Below, one piece after another: positions 60,860-64,000 of a stretch of 64,000 nucleotides of DNA (position 1 is the stretch's first letter; each line of letters begins with the position of its first letter). The translations under genes and the position numbers were made by a program. Below the pieces are notes generated by a model. That model was not told the DNA's origin. It ran no database searches and saw only the letters and a program-made list of their open reading frames with translations. The stretch comes from Methylobacterium planeticum (GTDB lineage: Bacteria > Pseudomonadota > Alphaproteobacteria > Rhizobiales > Beijerinckiaceae): assembly GCF_008806345.1 (NCBI RefSeq), contig NZ_VZZJ01000013.1:1-64000 (forward strand), given 5' to 3'.

Positions 60860-61669
60860 ATGGCCCTGTCCCGGCTGCGCGGCGCCATCGTCCCGGTCGC
60901 CCTCCTGATCCTCTGGGAGATCCTCAGCCGCGTCGGCGTGTTCTCCCCGATCGTGCTGCCGCCGCCGAGCGCGGTGGCGGTGAAGTGGTATTCCGGGCTC
61001 CTGCCCGGCCTGCCCTACGAGCCCGGCAGCCAGAGCTACCTGTCCTGGCTGTTCTCCGGCGAGATGCCGCACGACGCGGTGGCGAGCCTCGCGCGCGTGC
61101 TCAGCGGCTTCGTGATCGGCGCAGGGCTCGCGGTGCCGATCGGGCTCCTCCTCGGCACCAGCGACCGGCTCTACGGGCTGTTCAGCCCCTTGCTGGAGAT
61201 CCTGCGGCCGATCCCGCCGATCGCCTACATCCCGCTGGCGATCGTCTGGTTCGGCCTCGGCAACCCGCCGGCCCTGTTCCTGATCGCGCTCGGCACCTTC
61301 TTCCCGGTGCTCGTCAACACCATCGCGGGCGTGCGGCAGGTGGACTCGATCTACATCCGCGCCGCCCGCAACCTCGGGGCGAATTCCTGGACCATGTTCC
61401 GGCGGGTGATTCTGCCGGCCGCGAGCCCCTTCGTGCTCGCCGGGATGCGCATCGGCATCGGCACCGCCTTCATCGTGGTGATCGTCGCCGAGATGATCGC
61501 GGTCTCGGACGGCCTCGGCTATCGCATCCTCGAGGCCCGCGAGTACATGTGGTCCGACAAGATCATCGGCGGCATGCTGACCATCGGAATCCTCGGCCTC
61601 ATCATCGACGGCGGCATGTCCCGCCTGAACGATCACCTGCTGCGCTGGCATCGCGGCCTTGAACGCTGA
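60860..61669 (+). CDS. SsuC/TauC-type ABC permease
   Basis: A 269-aa permease with about six helices. The binding-protein-dependent transport signature is near ARNLGANSWTMFRRVILPAA (about residues 170-189), with PIPPIAYIPLAIVWFGLG and ERMIGIGTAF-like GMRIGIGTAFIVVIVAEMIA around it. It starts 8 nt after the binding-protein gene and 16 nt lie between its stop and the ATPase. Confidence 0.92.
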   Translation: MALSRLRGAIVPVALLILWEILSRVGVFSPIVLPPPSAVAVKWYSGLLPGLPYEPGSQSYLSWLFSGEMPHDAVASLARVLSGFVIGAGLAVPIGLLLGTSDRLYGLFSPLLEILRPIPPIAYIPLAIVWFGLGNPPALFLIALGTFFPVLVNTIAGVRQVDSIYIRAARNLGANSWTMFRRVILPAASPFVLAGMRIGIGTAFIVVIVAEMIAVSDGLGYRILEAREYMWSDKIIGGMLTIGILGLIIDGGMSRLNDHLLRWHRGLER

Positions 61670-61685
61670 GCCCGGACGCCTCCGC

Positions 61686-62480
61686 ATGTCGGCAGAAATC
61701 GTCATCGCCAATGCCAGCAAGGTGTTCGGCAGCGGCAGCGGGGCGGTCGCGGCCCTGCAGGACATCAGCGCCACGGTGCCGGAGGGCCAGTTCCTCTGCC
61801 TGCTCGGCCCCTCGGGCTGCGGCAAGTCCACCCTGCTCAACGCCGTGGCGGGCTTCACGCCGCTCAGCGAGGGGACGATCACCCTCGGCGGGCAGGCGAT
61901 CGCGGAGCCCGGCCCCGAGCGCGGCATGGTGTTCCAGGAATACGCGCTGTTCCCCTGGATGAACGTCGAGGACAACGTCCGCTTCGGTCTCGATATCAAG
62001 GGCGTGAACCGGGCCGAGGCCACCGTCACGGTCGACCGGATCGTCGCGACCCTCGGCCTGTCGGATTTCCGCAAGCGCTACCCGAAGGATCTCTCGGGCG
62101 GCATGCGCCAGCGCGTCGCCATCGCCCGCATCCTCGCCCTCGACCCGCCCGTGATGCTGATGGACGAGCCCTTCGGGGCCCTCGACGCCCTCACCCGGCG
62201 CACCCTGCAGGACGAGCTGCTGCGGATCTGGGCGGAATCGCGCAAGACCATCGTGTTCGTGACCCACTCGATCGAAGAGGCGATCTACCTCGCCGACCGG
62301 ATCCTGGTGATGACCTACCGCCCGGGGCGCATCAAGCGCGATCTCAGGGTCGAGATCCCGCGCCCGCGCGACACGGCCTCGGGCGAGTTCAACGCCCTCA
62401 AGCGCGAGCTCGCGGCTCTGGTGATGGAGGAGCAGAAGCGCTTCACCGAGGCCGAGCTGCACGGGGCGGCGGTGGACTAG
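61686..62480 (+). CDS. SsuB/TauB-type ABC ATPase
   Basis: A 264-aa ATPase: Walker A GPSGCGKSTLLNAVAG, Q-loop GMVFQEYALFPWM, signature LSGGMRQRVAIARI, Walker B VMLMDEPFGALDALT and switch His FVTHSIEEAIYLADR. It completes the three-part importer. The ATG at 61686 is preferred to an in-frame TTG 27 nt earlier that overlaps the permease end. Confidence 0.95.
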   Translation: MSAEIVIANASKVFGSGSGAVAALQDISATVPEGQFLCLLGPSGCGKSTLLNAVAGFTPLSEGTITLGGQAIAEPGPERGMVFQEYALFPWMNVEDNVRFGLDIKGVNRAEATVTVDRIVATLGLSDFRKRYPKDLSGGMRQRVAIARILALDPPVMLMDEPFGALDALTRRTLQDELLRIWAESRKTIVFVTHSIEEAIYLADRILVMTYRPGRIKRDLRVEIPRPRDTASGEFNALKRELAALVMEEQKRFTEAELHGAAVD

Positions 62481-62511
62481 GGCGTTTGCCGGGATCCCGG
62501 AGAATGCCCGA

Positions 62512-62536
62512 GCGGCCCGCGGATCCGCCGGGCCGC
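62512..62536. terminator. Hairpin between convergent ABC and regulator genes
   Basis: A 7-bp stem (GCGGCCC / GGGCCGC) encloses the self-complementary GCGGATCCGC, giving an extended hairpin between the ATPase stop (62480) and the regulator's stop (62558). It can act for both directions. Confidence 0.5.
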
Positions 62537-62557
62537 GCGGCGATCCCGCAACGCCCC

Positions 62558-64000
<1,443 letters not shown>

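Overview
The window is GC-rich chromosomal DNA with strongly GC-biased third codon positions, dense operons full of ATGA/GTGA overlaps, and no transposase, integrase, CRISPR array or RNA gene that I could find. Gene content (bo3 quinol oxidase with SURF1, Rut pyrimidine pathway with RutR, BMP-type ABC transporters, periplasmic sorbosone dehydrogenase with cytochrome c) suggests an alphaproteobacterium, most likely Methylobacterium or a close relative. That placement is inferred from style and content, not from a marker gene.

Layout. 1-7518: a SURF1-like factor and cyoABCD on the minus strand, divergent from an MFS transporter. 7567-9199: a patch of small uncharacterised genes. 9463-13466: DUF3830 protein and an allantoate-amidohydrolase-type M20 enzyme, divergent from a LysR regulator and an iron-type alcohol dehydrogenase. 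14114-18800: rutR and rutABCDF. 18879-21185 (minus): AtzE/HpxY-like amidase, AtzG/HpxX-like small subunit and a biuret-hydrolase-like cysteine hydrolase. 21688-28849: Tsx-like outer-membrane channel, 8-oxoguanine-deaminase-like amidohydrolase and a complete BMP-family ABC transporter. 28913-29473: two tiny secreted proteins. 29574-32981: OHCU decarboxylase/HIU hydrolase fusion, divergent from an NCS2 permease and uricase; a LysR gene follows. 34339-41614: a third tiny secreted protein, then a second BMP-family ABC transporter whose operon also carries formamidase and a second biuret-hydrolase-like enzyme. 41824-45410: a two-gene molybdenum hydroxylase of the xanthine dehydrogenase family. 45509-50136: sorbosone dehydrogenase-like protein, dihaem cytochrome c, FecR-domain protein and CHASE2-adenylate cyclase. 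50196-59764 (minus): a probable sugar-acid or hydroxy-acid catabolic cluster, beside a divergent SsuABC/TauABC-type transporter (59871-62480) and a 5'-truncated PAS-sigma54 activator at the right edge.

How it fits together. The central 32 kb (about 9.4-45.4 kb) reads as one nitrogen-scavenging island. Nucleobases enter through the Tsx-like channel, two BMP ABC systems and the NCS2 permease; the hydroxylase and the deaminase make urate; uricase and the UraH/UraD fusion convert it to allantoin; AllC handles allantoate; RutABCDF opens uracil; and several amidases (formamidase, AtzE/G-like, two isochorismatase-fold hydrolases) release the last ammonia. Allantoinase, ureidoglycolate enzymes, RutE and RutG are not in the window.

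The most notable observation is regulatory. Three separate transcription units of this island (Tsx operon, permease-uricase, molybdenum hydroxylase) each have a sigma-54 -24/-12 promoter (TGGCA-N6-TTGC) 28-45 nt upstream of the expected start codon, implying one nitrogen-controlled regulon; rutA instead has a RutR-type operator over its likely -35. The second is a set of three small secreted proteins inside the island that share an 18-residue motif (PAG....TAPGG..G.A) just after their signal peptides.
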